NCBI GenBank assembly: GCA_001769385.1
Contig: MEPB01000068.1
Span: 101,435 to 165,434, forward strand
DNA length: 64,000 nucleotides
Reading direction: 5' to 3'
Source: Bacteroidetes bacterium RIFCSPLOWO2_12_FULL_35_15
GTDB taxonomy: Bacteria; Bacteroidota; Bacteroidia; 2-12-FULL-35-15
Position numbers and translations under genes: made by a program. Below the pieces are notes generated by a model. It ran no database searches and had not been told where the DNA came from. It was given only the letters and a program-made list of their open reading frames with translations. Positions 28,765 through 37,045 of the stretch are shown here, piece after piece; position 1 is the first letter of the stretch; each line of letters begins with the position of its first letter.

Positions 28765-28800
28765 CCTCCTCTCCTTTGGAGAGGGGATTAAGGGGTGAGG
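28765..28800. repeat. REP-like palindrome downstream of the mmsA-like gene
   Basis: CCTCTCCTTTGGAGAGG core followed by GGATTAAGGGGTGAGG, nearly identical to 20790-20826 and in the same orientation. It lies 4 bp from the stop codon of the dehydrogenase gene. Confidence 0.8.
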
Positions 28801-28804
28801 TATT

Positions 28805-30277
28805 TTAGCTCATCCAATTGGTCTTTGCTTCCGCGTTCCATTTGGTGGTAGTTTTTTTGAGTTTTGTCCAGAATTCAATTGAACTTTTTCCGGTTAAATC
28901 ACCTGCACCAAATTTTGAATCATTCCAGCCACCAAAAGAAAAAGGTTCTCTTGGTACAGGAACACCAATGTTAACGCCTATCATACCTGCACTGGCGCGA
29001 TCAATTACATAGCGTGCCATGCCGCCACTTTGTGTAAATACTGCTGCTGCATTGCCATAGGGGTTTGCATTTTCAATAGCAAGAGCTTCATCTATATCTT
29101 TAACTCTAATAATGGAAATTACAGGTCCGAAAATTTCTTCTTTTGCGACACTCATATCCGGTGTAACAAAATCAATGACTGTTGGCCCAACATAAAAACC
29201 ATTTTCTTTTCCTTTAACAATGCAATTTCTACCATCAACCAAAATTTTAGCTCCTTGCTTTTCAGCTTCAGTAATATATTTTTCAATTCGTTCTTTTGCA
29301 GCAAGCGAAATAACAGGACCTAAATTTTGTCCGGGAATAATTTTTTTTGCTTCCACACAAACCTGTTCAATGATACTATCTACATTTCCAACAGCAACCA
29401 TGGCTGATGCAGCCATGCAGCGTTGTCCGGCACAACCCGACATAGAAGCTGCAACATTGCTTGCGGTCATTGAAGGGTGGGCATCAGGCAAAACTATCAA
29501 ATGGTTTTTTGCTCCACCTAAAGCTAAAGCTCTTTTGAAATTTGAAGAAGCGCGAGCATACACTATTTTGGCTACTTTAGTTGAGCCTACAAAGGAAACC
29601 GCTTCAATTCCCGGATGATCACAAATAGCTTCCACAATTTCGCGGTCACCATTTACAATATTCAATACTCCGTCAGGTAATCCCGCTTCTTTTAATAATT
29701 CAGCAATTCGTATGGAGCTTAAAGGAACCGATTCAGATGGTTTCAAGATCATTGTGTTTCCCAAAGCAATTGCATTTGGAATGGTCCAGTTAGGAACCAT
29801 GCTTGGAAAATTAAATGGAACGATACAGGCCACAACACCAATTGCATTTCTATCAGTACGACATTCAACACCTTTACTTACTTCTAAAATTTCTCCACCA
29901 ACTAATTGTGGAAGTGAACAAGCAAATTCAGTTAACTCAATGCTCTTTTCAACTTCGGCTCTTGCTTCATCTAATGTTTTTCCATTTTCTTCCTGTACAA
30001 GTTGTGATAATTCCAACATGTGTTTTTCCAATAACGTTTTATATTTAAAAAATACCTGAACGCGCTCTTTAATGGGTGTTTTTGACCATGTTTCAAAAGC
30101 TTTTTGCGCAATTATAACAGCCTCATTCAAATCTTCTTTTGATGACATTGGCACTTTTGAAAGGATGCTTCCGTCTATCGGGGAAATAACATCTAAGTAT
30201 TTATTGGTTTTATTGGGAATAAATTTTCCTCCAACATAATTTTTTATTTCGGGGTATTTCATAGTTAAAGTTTCCAT
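28805..30277 (-). CDS. mmsA: CoA-acylating (methyl)malonate-semialdehyde dehydrogenase
   Basis: A 490-aa aldehyde dehydrogenase of the MmsA group. The catalytic Cys lies in MSGCAGQRCMAASAMVAVG (about residue 285), the diagnostic MmsA sequence. Other marks are the PFNFPSMVPNWTIPNAIALGNTMILKPSE cofactor region and NVAAVFTQS-like C-terminal motifs with PFSFGGWNDSKFG. It converts malonate semialdehyde to acetyl-CoA, completing pyrimidine breakdown. It is the first gene of the minus-strand cluster, with a -7 box 31 bp upstream. Confidence 0.92.
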   Translation of the reverse strand: METLTMKYPEIKNYVGGKFIPNKTNKYLDVISPIDGSILSKVPMSSKEDLNEAVIIAQKAFETWSKTPIKERVQVFFKYKTLLEKHMLELSQLVQEENGKTLDEARAEVEKSIELTEFACSLPQLVGGEILEVSKGVECRTDRNAIGVVACIVPFNFPSMVPNWTIPNAIALGNTMILKPSESVPLSSIRIAELLKEAGLPDGVLNIVNGDREIVEAICDHPGIEAVSFVGSTKVAKIVYARASSNFKRALALGGAKNHLIVLPDAHPSMTASNVAASMSGCAGQRCMAASAMVAVGNVDSIIEQVCVEAKKIIPGQNLGPVISLAAKERIEKYITEAEKQGAKILVDGRNCIVKGKENGFYVGPTVIDFVTPDMSVAKEEIFGPVISIIRVKDIDEALAIENANPYGNAAAVFTQSGGMARYVIDRASAGMIGVNIGVPVPREPFSFGGWNDSKFGAGDLTGKSSIEFWTKLKKTTTKWNAEAKTNWMS

Positions 30278-30307
30278 CCTTATTTTTTTTATAAATTTTA
30301 TTGACTA

Positions 30308-30315
30308 CAAATTTA
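30308..30315 (-). promoter_or_regulatory. Bacteroidota -7 box upstream of mmsA
   Basis: Read on the minus strand the site is TAAATTTG (TAnnTTTG), ending 31 bp before the ATG at 30277. No clear -33 TTG. It is a likely promoter for the pyrimidine cluster. Confidence 0.5.
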
Positions 30316-30401
30316 AAATAATTTCCGAGATCTTATTTTATTGTAGTATTTGCAGGTGTTCTGAAGTGTTGTTAGAATTTTTTTAAGAAAATAGTTATGA
30401 T

Positions 30402-30502
30402 ATCAATTGAAATATAAAATAGTCCATTTTTAAAACCTAACCCAAATCCTCTCCTTGAAAAAAGGAGATAATGATTGGAAAAATTTATATTTCATTTGGT
30501 AT
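30402..30502 (-). repeat. MITE-like element, about 100 bp, copy 2 (inverted)
   Basis: ATCAATTGAAATATAAAATA at the left end and a TTTGGTAT-type right end; the interior (CCTCTCCTTGAAAAAAGGAG) is the reverse complement of the copy at 8553-8651. The right end is less well conserved. Confidence 0.7.
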
Positions 30503-30691
30503 TTGATACCAGAAAAAGAATTATTTGTGTATCACATTTTATTAAGAATTGTGGATACCCTATCCATTTAAAGATTAAAAAAAAATAGAATTATCAAAGA
30601 CTTCAGAAGGAGAGGCGTTCAAAACAATTTTTCGAAAGCTTTATAACAGGTTTACAAATTTTAAGTTTTTTGAATCACGATTTAATATTTG

Positions 30692-32836
30692 CTAAACTCT
30701 TATACCGATCAATGTAATATCATCTACCTGTTCTAAATTTCCTTTCCAATTATTTAATGCATCTGAAAGTTTTTGTTTTTGTGTTTCCATTGGTTCAGCT
30801 GAAATTAAAATTAACAGCTCTTTTAATTGTTTGTATTTGAATTTTTTTCCTTTACTACCACCAAACTGATCGGGCATACCATCGGTTAGGGCATAAACTA
30901 CATCACCCTTTTTTAATTCAATAGTTTGTTGTGTAAATGGTATTTGGTCATTATCGTGTTTACCAACCGGCATTTTATCCGGTGCAAATTCAAGCAGTTG
31001 TTTTTCTCTTACAATCCACACGGGATTGTTTGCAGCGGCATATGAAAGTTTACCTTTTTCGAAATCAAAACTAATTAAACTGCAATCCATTCCATCTTTT
31101 CCACCTTCGGAACTACCATCTTTTTTTAAACGTTCAATAATTTTTAACCTTGTATGATTTAATATTTCACTTGGCTCTGTCAGCTTTTCTTCTTCCAATG
31201 ATTTTTCTAATGACGAAATATTTAAAATACTCATAATAGCACCCGGTACGCCATGTCCTGTGCTATCCGCTGTTGCTAAAGCAAAGTTGCCATTGCTCAG
31301 TTGGGCCGCCCAATAAAAATCGCCACTTACTATATCTTTGGGTTGGAAATAAACAAAGTAATCTTTTAAGTTTTTATCAAGTATTTCAGTTGTAGCTAAA
31401 AAACTACGTTGTATGCGTTCCGCATAATTTATACTATCTAAGATCTCTTTTTGCTTTTCATCCACCAGATGTTTTTGTTTTTGAATAATATTTTTTTGTT
31501 TTTGAGTTACTTTAAATCGTTTCAATAATATAAACAGAAACAGCAATACTACTCCTAGACCTGCTGCAATGGCATAAATGATAATGCTTTGTTTTTGTTT
31601 TTCTTCCCTGGAAATGGCATCTTTTTTTGCTTGCTCCACATCTGTGATGGCTTTTGCTTTTTCGTATTCGTATTTTGCTTGTTGTTGTGCAATGGCTTTT
31701 ATGGCACCTTCCGAAGCAAGGCTATCTTTCATTTGGATTTCCAGGTTACGCATCTCCAATGCCTCTTGCCATTTGTTTTGCTTTATGGCTATTTTGCTCA
31801 ACAGTTTAGCGTTTGCTTCGATGAGGCCGGGGAATCCAATTTCTTTTGCCAGCTTTAAGCCCTTTTCCGCATAGCCGCGTGCATGAGCAATTTCACCTTG
31901 TTCTAATTTTAAATCTCCAAGGTCATAGTTAGAATTTGCCATGCCTTCTTTATCCCCGATTTCTTCTCTGATCTTCAAGCCTTTCTGATAATATTCGAGT
32001 GCCAGAGTGGGATTGCCTTGTTTTTTATAAATTGCACCAATGTTGTGGTAAGAGTTTGCGATACCTTTTTTATCCCCGATCTCTTGTTTTATTTTCAAAC
32101 TTTTTTGATAGTAATCCAATGCCATGGGGATATCGCCTCTTTTATAATGAATGATTCCAATGTTGTTGTAAGACATTGCCATTCCTTTTTTATCCCCGAT
32201 CTCTTCTCTGATCTTTAGACTTTTCAGATAATATTCCAAGGCTAAAGGAAAATCACACTGATCACCATGTACGTACCCAATATTATTATAAGAGTAGGCC
32301 ATTCCTTTTTTATCACCGAATTGTTCTTTGATCTTTAAACTTTTGTGGTAGTATTCCAATGCCTTAGGAATATCCCCTAGATTGTGATAGATAAGACCAA
32401 TATTGTTGTAGGCACTTGCTAATCCTTGTATATTGCCATTTTCTTCTTCAACTTTTAAGCTTTTATTATAATATTCTATTGCTAATTGATTATTCACTTT
32501 ATTCATGTGAACATAGCCAATATTATTAAGTGCTGCAGCTAAAGAAATCCGAAGTGATTTGGCAATTTGAAAGTTTGGGTGAGCAGCAAGATCTTTTTCG
32601 GCAATTTGCTGAGCTTTGGTACTAAGAAAAATTACTGTGTCCAGGTTAGATGAGGCAAGCAATTCACTTAAACTATTATAAGCAGCAGCTAAGGTAGTAT
32701 CATGGCTGTTTTTGTTTTTAATGATACTATTGAGAGAGTCTATTTGTTTTTGTTCCTGTATAGAGAATTGGGCAAAGGATTGACTTACAAATAGAAGTGA
32801 TAGTACAATAAAAATGGTCAGTCCTTTTGTTTTCAT
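30692..32836 (-). CDS. TPR-repeat SpoIIE/PP2C-type protein phosphatase
   Basis: A 714-aa protein. After a signal peptide (LTIFIVLSLLFVSQSFAQ) there are about seven tetratricopeptide repeats (residues about 70-350), each with the pattern GMAYSYNNIGYVHG..CDFPLALEYYLKSLKI. Then there is a helical region, one membrane helix (IIYAIAAGLGVVLLFLFILL, about residue 425), and a coiled linker. The C-terminal PP2C_SIG/SpoIIE phosphatase domain contains IVSGDFYWAAQ, TADSTGHGVPGAIMS and DVVYALTDGMPDQFGG. Such proteins dephosphorylate anti-anti-sigma (STAS) partners; the sensory TPR would be periplasmic. The target is not in the window. Confidence 0.9.
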   Translation of the reverse strand: MKTKGLTIFIVLSLLFVSQSFAQFSIQEQKQIDSLNSIIKNKNSHDTTLAAAYNSLSELLASSNLDTVIFLSTKAQQIAEKDLAAHPNFQIAKSLRISLAAALNNIGYVHMNKVNNQLAIEYYNKSLKVEEENGNIQGLASAYNNIGLIYHNLGDIPKALEYYHKSLKIKEQFGDKKGMAYSYNNIGYVHGDQCDFPLALEYYLKSLKIREEIGDKKGMAMSYNNIGIIHYKRGDIPMALDYYQKSLKIKQEIGDKKGIANSYHNIGAIYKKQGNPTLALEYYQKGLKIREEIGDKEGMANSNYDLGDLKLEQGEIAHARGYAEKGLKLAKEIGFPGLIEANAKLLSKIAIKQNKWQEALEMRNLEIQMKDSLASEGAIKAIAQQQAKYEYEKAKAITDVEQAKKDAISREEKQKQSIIIYAIAAGLGVVLLFLFILLKRFKVTQKQKNIIQKQKHLVDEKQKEILDSINYAERIQRSFLATTEILDKNLKDYFVYFQPKDIVSGDFYWAAQLSNGNFALATADSTGHGVPGAIMSILNISSLEKSLEEEKLTEPSEILNHTRLKIIERLKKDGSSEGGKDGMDCSLISFDFEKGKLSYAAANNPVWIVREKQLLEFAPDKMPVGKHDNDQIPFTQQTIELKKGDVVYALTDGMPDQFGGSKGKKFKYKQLKELLILISAEPMETQKQKLSDALNNWKGNLEQVDDITLIGIRV

Positions 32837-32957
32837 GCGAACAAGATAATAATTTTTTAAAAATAATCAGTCCGATCGGATTATTCTAAAAGTTAATATT
32901 TTCAAGTATTAATAAAGAAAAATAGTTGGTGTTGATTAAAACATTGGAATTAAATAT

Positions 32958-32989
32958 AAAAGCCCTTGAATTAGCAAGGGCTTTTTTTG
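32958..32989. terminator. Rho-independent terminator, possibly bidirectional
   Basis: AAGCCCTTG, loop AATTAG, CAAGGGCTT followed by seven T on the plus strand; the minus strand reads GGGCTTTTATATTT. It lies about 130 bp downstream of the CsbD gene (minus) and upstream of the phosphatase gene. Confidence 0.7.
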
Positions 32990-33116
32990 TTGTAAGTCTA
33001 AGGACAATTTTTCGAACATCTTTATGTCTGATATTCCGGCTTTTGTGTTTGAAAAGGTGTTTTAATGTTATAAATACTAAGCTTAGCAGTTGAATATTAC
33101 TTAACTTATAACCTAC

Positions 33117-33317
33117 TTATTTTTCTATTTCTAATTTTTCAATTGTATCGCTAATTTCTTCTTTTGTCTTGCCAAGTTTTTTCTCAAGACGACCTAAAAG
33201 TTCATCTTCTTTACCTATGGTGTAGAGTAAATCATCATCGGTTAATTTCGCATACTTTTGTTTGAGCTTTCCTTTAAGCACATTCCAGTTTCCTTTAATT
33301 CTAAGTTTTGTTTCCAT
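33117..33317 (-). CDS. CsbD-family stress protein
   Basis: A 66-aa hydrophilic protein starting METKLRIKGNWNVLKGKLKQ, the CsbD pattern (G-x-W-N-x-x-K-G-K-x-K-x-K-x-x-L-T-D-D-D-L), followed by an amphipathic helix. CsbD-type proteins are general-stress-induced. The ATG at 33317 is chosen because upstream codons in this frame belong to the lmo0937-like gene read in another frame. It is the second gene of a small minus-strand operon with 29 bp between. Confidence 0.85.
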   Translation of the reverse strand: METKLRIKGNWNVLKGKLKQKYAKLTDDDLLYTIGKEDELLGRLEKKLGKTKEEISDTIEKLEIEK

Positions 33318-33346
33318 TTTTTTTAGTTTTAGTTTGAAATTAAATT

Positions 33347-33505
33347 TTAAATTGGTTTTCTTCCTGAGATCACCCTTAGTAATACAGCAATTATTGCAAT
33401 AACAAGAAGTAAATGAATAAAGCCTCCTCCAAAGTGGAAGCCAAAAAAAACAAGCGCCCATATTATTACCAAAAATACAGCGATGTAATACAGCAAATTT
33501 CCCAT
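33347..33505 (-). CDS. lmo0937-family small membrane protein
   Basis: A 52-aa protein found by reading the minus strand: MGNLLYYIAVFLVIIWALVF, then FFGFHFGGGFIHLLLVIAIIAV, ending with a basic tail (SGRKPI). It is a two-helix membrane protein of the lmo0937/YtxH-neighbour type, often co-encoded with CsbD in Bacteroidota. The stop is at 33347-33349. It is upstream of CsbD on the same strand and has a TAnnTTTG box 29 bp before the start. Confidence 0.75.
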   Translation of the reverse strand: MGNLLYYIAVFLVIIWALVFFGFHFGGGFIHLLLVIAIIAVLLRVISGRKPI

Positions 33506-33533
33506 GATTTTTTATTTTAGATTTTAATTTGTA

Positions 33534-33541
33534 CAAAAGTA
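33534..33541 (-). promoter_or_regulatory. Bacteroidota -7 box for the lmo0937-csbD unit
   Basis: Minus-strand TACTTTTG, matching TAnnTTTG, 29 bp upstream of the ATG at 33505; no matching -33 element was found. The remainder of the gap up to 33820 shows nothing else. Confidence 0.5.
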
Positions 33542-33820
33542 TCTCTGATTAAAATAGGTAGAAATGATTTTGGCCAAATTTGCTTGTAATTAAAATCAAA
33601 TTAAAATAAATGTTACTGGTGTGAGGTAAAAAATGTGCATCAATATGGCTTACAAACAATTGTGAAATATTTATTGAAGGCTAATTGAGACAAACAAACA
33701 TCACTCAATTTGATGATTTCAATCAAGTCAATATTGAATATTTGAAAATACATTTGACAAAAAATAATATATAGAAAAGGTTCTAACTTAAAAGTAGCGC
33801 ACACTAAAAAAATTAAAAAC

Positions 33821-34036
33821 ATGAAAACAATTGGAATTGTAATTATTGCAATAGGAATAATAATGATGGTATATACTGGATTCAATTATGTAACTACTAA
33901 AAATGTAATTGACTTAGGTGCAGTAAAAATAAACAAAGAAACAAATCACCCAGTTCAATGGTCTCCTATTGTTGGTGTTGTTCTTATTGTTGGTGGCATT
34001 GTATTAATCGTAACTGATAAAAAGGTTCACGCTTAA
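33821..34036 (+). CDS. Small two-helix membrane protein (DUF3185-like)
   Basis: A 71-aa protein with two membrane helices (TIGIVIIAIGIIMMVYTGF, residues 3-21, and VGVVLIVGGIVLIV, residues 52-65) joined by a polar loop with KINKETNHPVQWSP. It resembles the DUF3185 type of small Bacteroidota membrane proteins. It lies beside the CsbD/lmo0937 unit, so it is probably another envelope-stress protein. The function is unknown. Confidence 0.6.
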   Translation: MKTIGIVIIAIGIIMMVYTGFNYVTTKNVIDLGAVKINKETNHPVQWSPIVGVVLIVGGIVLIVTDKKVHA

Positions 34037-34091
34037 AACTTTTCGGTCCTGGAGATCGATGAAGGCGATACGTGTATAATGCATCTCTGTT

Positions 34092-36458
34092 ATGAAAAGT
34101 CAGAAACATAAATTAAAAAAAACACTGATTATTTTTATCAGTGCTATTTTGATCATCGGATTGGCTGTTATTTTAGTGATTTCGCCAATCACAAAATATT
34201 GGGTTGAAAAGTATGATGAAAAATATACCGGACGACAAATTACTATGGACTTGGCGTATGTAAATCCGTTTACAGGATACATTCATTTCAGCAATCCTAA
34301 AATTTATGAACTAAAAAGCGATAGCATTTTCTTTTCAGCAAACAGCATAAGTGGAAATATAGCCATATTTAAACTGTTTTTCAAAACGTATGAAATAAGC
34401 GAATTTACAGTTGACCATCCTCGTGGAATAATTATTCAAGACAAAAAAAAACTTAATTTCAGCGACCTGATTGAAAAATTTTCTTCGAAAGAGAATTCCG
34501 ATACCAAAAGAGCCCCGCTCCATTTAAATATTCTGGGTATAAAAATAAATGATGGGGAGTTTTATTATCGTGAAAAACTAATTCCAATTAACTATTATAT
34601 TAAAAAGGTAAATTTTGAAAGTGCTGGAAAGAGGTGGGATGCGGATACAATTGCGTCACAATTTTCCTTTGTAACGGGAATCGGTAGTGGTGATATGAAA
34701 GGTGATTTCACAATTAATTTTAAAAATCTGAATTATAGCTTTGGTGTTATCATTCATAAATTCGATTTAAACATTATAGAACAATACCTTAAGGAATTAA
34801 CAAACTACGGAAGCTTTTCTGCTAATATTGATGCAGATATGAAAGCAAGAGGTAACTTTAACGATGAAGAAGATATTACAACCACCGGAATGTTGTCAAT
34901 TAACGATTTTCATTTTGGAGAAAATCAAAAAGATGATTATGCTTCCTTCGACAAATTGATGCTAGTAATGAATGAGGTAAGCCCAAAGAACCATAAATAT
35001 TTTTTCGATTCAGTTTTGCTTAATCATCCTTACTTAATATACGAGCGATACGATTATTTAGATAACCTTCAAACTATCTTTGGAGAAAGAGGATCTAACA
35101 TTAAGGCTGCGAAAGCCGATGCAGCTAAATTTAATCTTGTTATTGAGATTGCCAATTACATAAAAGTGTTGTCGAAGAATTTTTTTAAGAGTGATTATAA
35201 GATAAACCGGCTCGCAGTTTATAATGGTGATTTGAAATTCAATGATTATTCTATTAATGAGAAGTTTTCCGTTGACTTAAACCCTCTATCTGTTAAAGCA
35301 GATTCCATTGATAATACTCGTAAACGGGTAGTTGCCACTTTAAGATCCGGTATTAAACCATATGGAGAAATATCCGTGGACCTCAGCTTAAACCCTAAGG
35401 ATAGTGGAGATTTTGATATGCAATATCATCTTCAAAAATTACCGGCTTCTATGTTTAATCCCTATACTATTACGTATACCTCTTTCCCGCTTGATAGGGG
35501 TACCATGGAGTTTAAAGGAATATGGCGCGTAAGAAACGGGATTATTCAAAGTGATAACCATCTGTTGATAATTGATCCACGGTTAACAAAGCGAATAAGA
35601 AAAAAAGATTCAAAATGGATTCCAATGCCATTGATTATGTCTTTTACTCGCGAGCGAGGTAACGTTATTGATTACGAAATTCCGATTACGGGTAATTTAA
35701 AGGACCCAAAATTTCATGTGAAAGATGTGATCTTCGATTTGCTGGAAAATATTTTTGTAAAACCCCCGACAACACCATATAGAATGGAGGTGAAAAATAT
35801 TGAAACAGAAATTGAAAAATCTCTTACATTGAAATGGCAAATGAGACAAAATTCACTTCGACCAAAGCAGGAAAAATTTATCGAACAGATGGCAGACTTC
35901 CTGGTAAAAAACCCTGACGCATTTATTAAAGTTTATCCTGAGCTGTATTCAATAAAAGAAAAGGAATATATCCTGTTTTTTGAAGCAAAGAAAAAGTATT
36001 ATCTGGCAACCTACAATAAAAATGCATATTCTTTCACAGAGAAGGATTCAGAGCAGGTCAATAAAATGTCAGTAAAGGATTCTTTATTTGTACACTATCT
36101 ACACCAGAAGGTAAATGACACTATGATATTTACCATACAGGAGAAATGTTCAAAATATGTTGATTCAGCTATTATCGATGCCAAATTCAAACAGCTAAAT
36201 AAAGAAAGAGAAAATGCTTTTATTTCTTACTTTAAGAAACAAGAAGTGGAAAAGCAGATAAAAATTTATACAAACAAAAATCTTATCCCTTACAATGGTT
36301 TTTCATTCTACAAAATAGAATACAAAGGTGAATTTCCTGAATATTTAATCAAGGCTAACGGGCAAATGGATGAATTGAATGATGAAGCACCGAGAAAAAA
36401 ATTTAAAAATGAACGTATGAAAAACAGATTAAGGATAAATAAATCCCATATGCAATAA
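34092..36458 (+). CDS. AsmA-like DUF748 protein
   Basis: A 788-aa protein with an N-terminal membrane helix (KTLIIFISAILIIGLAVILVISPI). A long beta-rich periplasmic region of the DUF748/AsmA type follows (for example YSINEKFSVDLNPLSVKADS, MQYHLQKLPASMFNPYTITYTSFPLDRGTMEFKG, and ITGNLKDPKFHVKDVIFDLLENI). The C-terminal 230 residues are helical and charged. AsmA-like proteins form bridges for lipid transport between membranes. It is monocistronic on the plus strand; its role is inferred from the family. Confidence 0.8.
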   Translation: MKSQKHKLKKTLIIFISAILIIGLAVILVISPITKYWVEKYDEKYTGRQITMDLAYVNPFTGYIHFSNPKIYELKSDSIFFSANSISGNIAIFKLFFKTYEISEFTVDHPRGIIIQDKKKLNFSDLIEKFSSKENSDTKRAPLHLNILGIKINDGEFYYREKLIPINYYIKKVNFESAGKRWDADTIASQFSFVTGIGSGDMKGDFTINFKNLNYSFGVIIHKFDLNIIEQYLKELTNYGSFSANIDADMKARGNFNDEEDITTTGMLSINDFHFGENQKDDYASFDKLMLVMNEVSPKNHKYFFDSVLLNHPYLIYERYDYLDNLQTIFGERGSNIKAAKADAAKFNLVIEIANYIKVLSKNFFKSDYKINRLAVYNGDLKFNDYSINEKFSVDLNPLSVKADSIDNTRKRVVATLRSGIKPYGEISVDLSLNPKDSGDFDMQYHLQKLPASMFNPYTITYTSFPLDRGTMEFKGIWRVRNGIIQSDNHLLIIDPRLTKRIRKKDSKWIPMPLIMSFTRERGNVIDYEIPITGNLKDPKFHVKDVIFDLLENIFVKPPTTPYRMEVKNIETEIEKSLTLKWQMRQNSLRPKQEKFIEQMADFLVKNPDAFIKVYPELYSIKEKEYILFFEAKKKYYLATYNKNAYSFTEKDSEQVNKMSVKDSLFVHYLHQKVNDTMIFTIQEKCSKYVDSAIIDAKFKQLNKERENAFISYFKKQEVEKQIKIYTNKNLIPYNGFSFYKIEYKGEFPEYLIKANGQMDELNDEAPRKKFKNERMKNRLRINKSHMQ

Positions 36459-36645
36459 ATCTGAAATGTCTTTTACTTCTTCAGTCATTTCGTTTAAAGA
36501 AGTGTTTTTATTAAACCTTCCGCTCTCGGTTCGATTTTCCCAGAAAGGTTGATTTTTGAAAATAATAAATATCGAACCCCTAAATTAAATCAGGTCGTTT
36601 CTCTGATTTGCAATAATAACGGGCGGTCTAAAGGGGGTAAAAAAA

Positions 36646-36673
36646 GAAAGCACACCTTTTTAGATGTGCTTTC
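36646..36673 (-). terminator. Displaced original ssrA terminator
   Basis: GAAAGCACA...TGTGCTTTC with a 10-nt loop; the minus strand runs into a T-tract (TTTCTTTTTTT). It lies 8 bp from the copy of the ssrA 3' end at 36681, in the place and strand where the tmRNA terminator would be before island insertion. Confidence 0.7.
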
Positions 36674-36680
36674 CTGTAAA

Positions 36681-36694
36681 GTGGAGTCGGAGGG
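36681..36694. repeat. att core, distal copy of the ssrA 3' end
   Basis: GTGGAGTCGGAGGG is identical to the 3' end of the tmRNA gene at 51651-51664, in the same orientation. It marks the far end of the integrated element. Confidence 0.85.
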
Positions 36695-36754
36695 TACTGA
36701 ACCTGCCTTTTGTATGTCAATATTATCAGTAGTTGTAAGGATGTAAGTTGTGTA

Positions 36755-36773
36755 AGGACACCGAATAGGACAC
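36755..36773. repeat. Integrase arm-type repeat, left copy
   Basis: AGGACACCGAATAGGACAC, identical to 51531-51549 at the other end of the island. A degenerate third copy is at 51408-51425. They are probably integrase binding sites. Confidence 0.75.
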
Positions 36774-36995
36774 TTTTGTATGTAATTTCTGAAATTACAT
36801 TGTTTCAATTAAAGTTTGTTTTTGATTAGCTTTTGAAATTAATATCATTTAAATACCAAAATCCTTCTTATTGTTTGTTTTTGTTTCATAAGATAAGCTA
36901 GTTCTTCCATTGGACATACAATTTCTACTAATTATAGCTGGAAGAGTAAAATTAACAATTGAGCCCATTTTTAGTTCGAACATTACGTTTTAAGA

Positions 36996-37025
36996 TTGTA
37001 TTCTTTGTATTAAATATTATATTTG
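36996..37025 (+). promoter_or_regulatory. Promoter of the ATPase/STAS-like/TM operon
   Basis: TTG at 36996-36998, 19 bp of spacing, TATATTTG at 37018-37025: both halves of the Bacteroidota primary-sigma promoter. The ATG at 37046 follows 20 bp later. Confidence 0.75.
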
Positions 37026-37045
37026 AAATAAATTGTTTAAACATA

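Larger units (their letters stand above)
30278..30691. other. Intergenic region with MITE-like element
   Basis: 414 bp with no coding sequence. It holds the mmsA promoter box and, at 30402-30502, the second copy of the palindromic element also found at 8553-8651. The rest is AT-rich and unremarkable. Confidence 0.6.
36459..37045. other. Island left end: old ssrA terminator, att core, integrase sites, promoter
   Basis: 587 bp without a gene. It holds the hairpin 36646-36673, the 14-bp core 36681-36694, the 19-bp repeat 36755-36773 and the promoter 36996-37025 of the first cargo operon. Confidence 0.8.

Noticed and set aside
33318..33536. N-terminal extension of the CsbD gene to 33536
   Set aside because: The extra 73 residues are the lmo0937-like gene read out of frame; the real CsbD starts at 33317.
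36549..36746. ORF across the left att region
   Set aside because: It covers a terminator hairpin, the att core and repeat sequence; no codon pattern of a gene.
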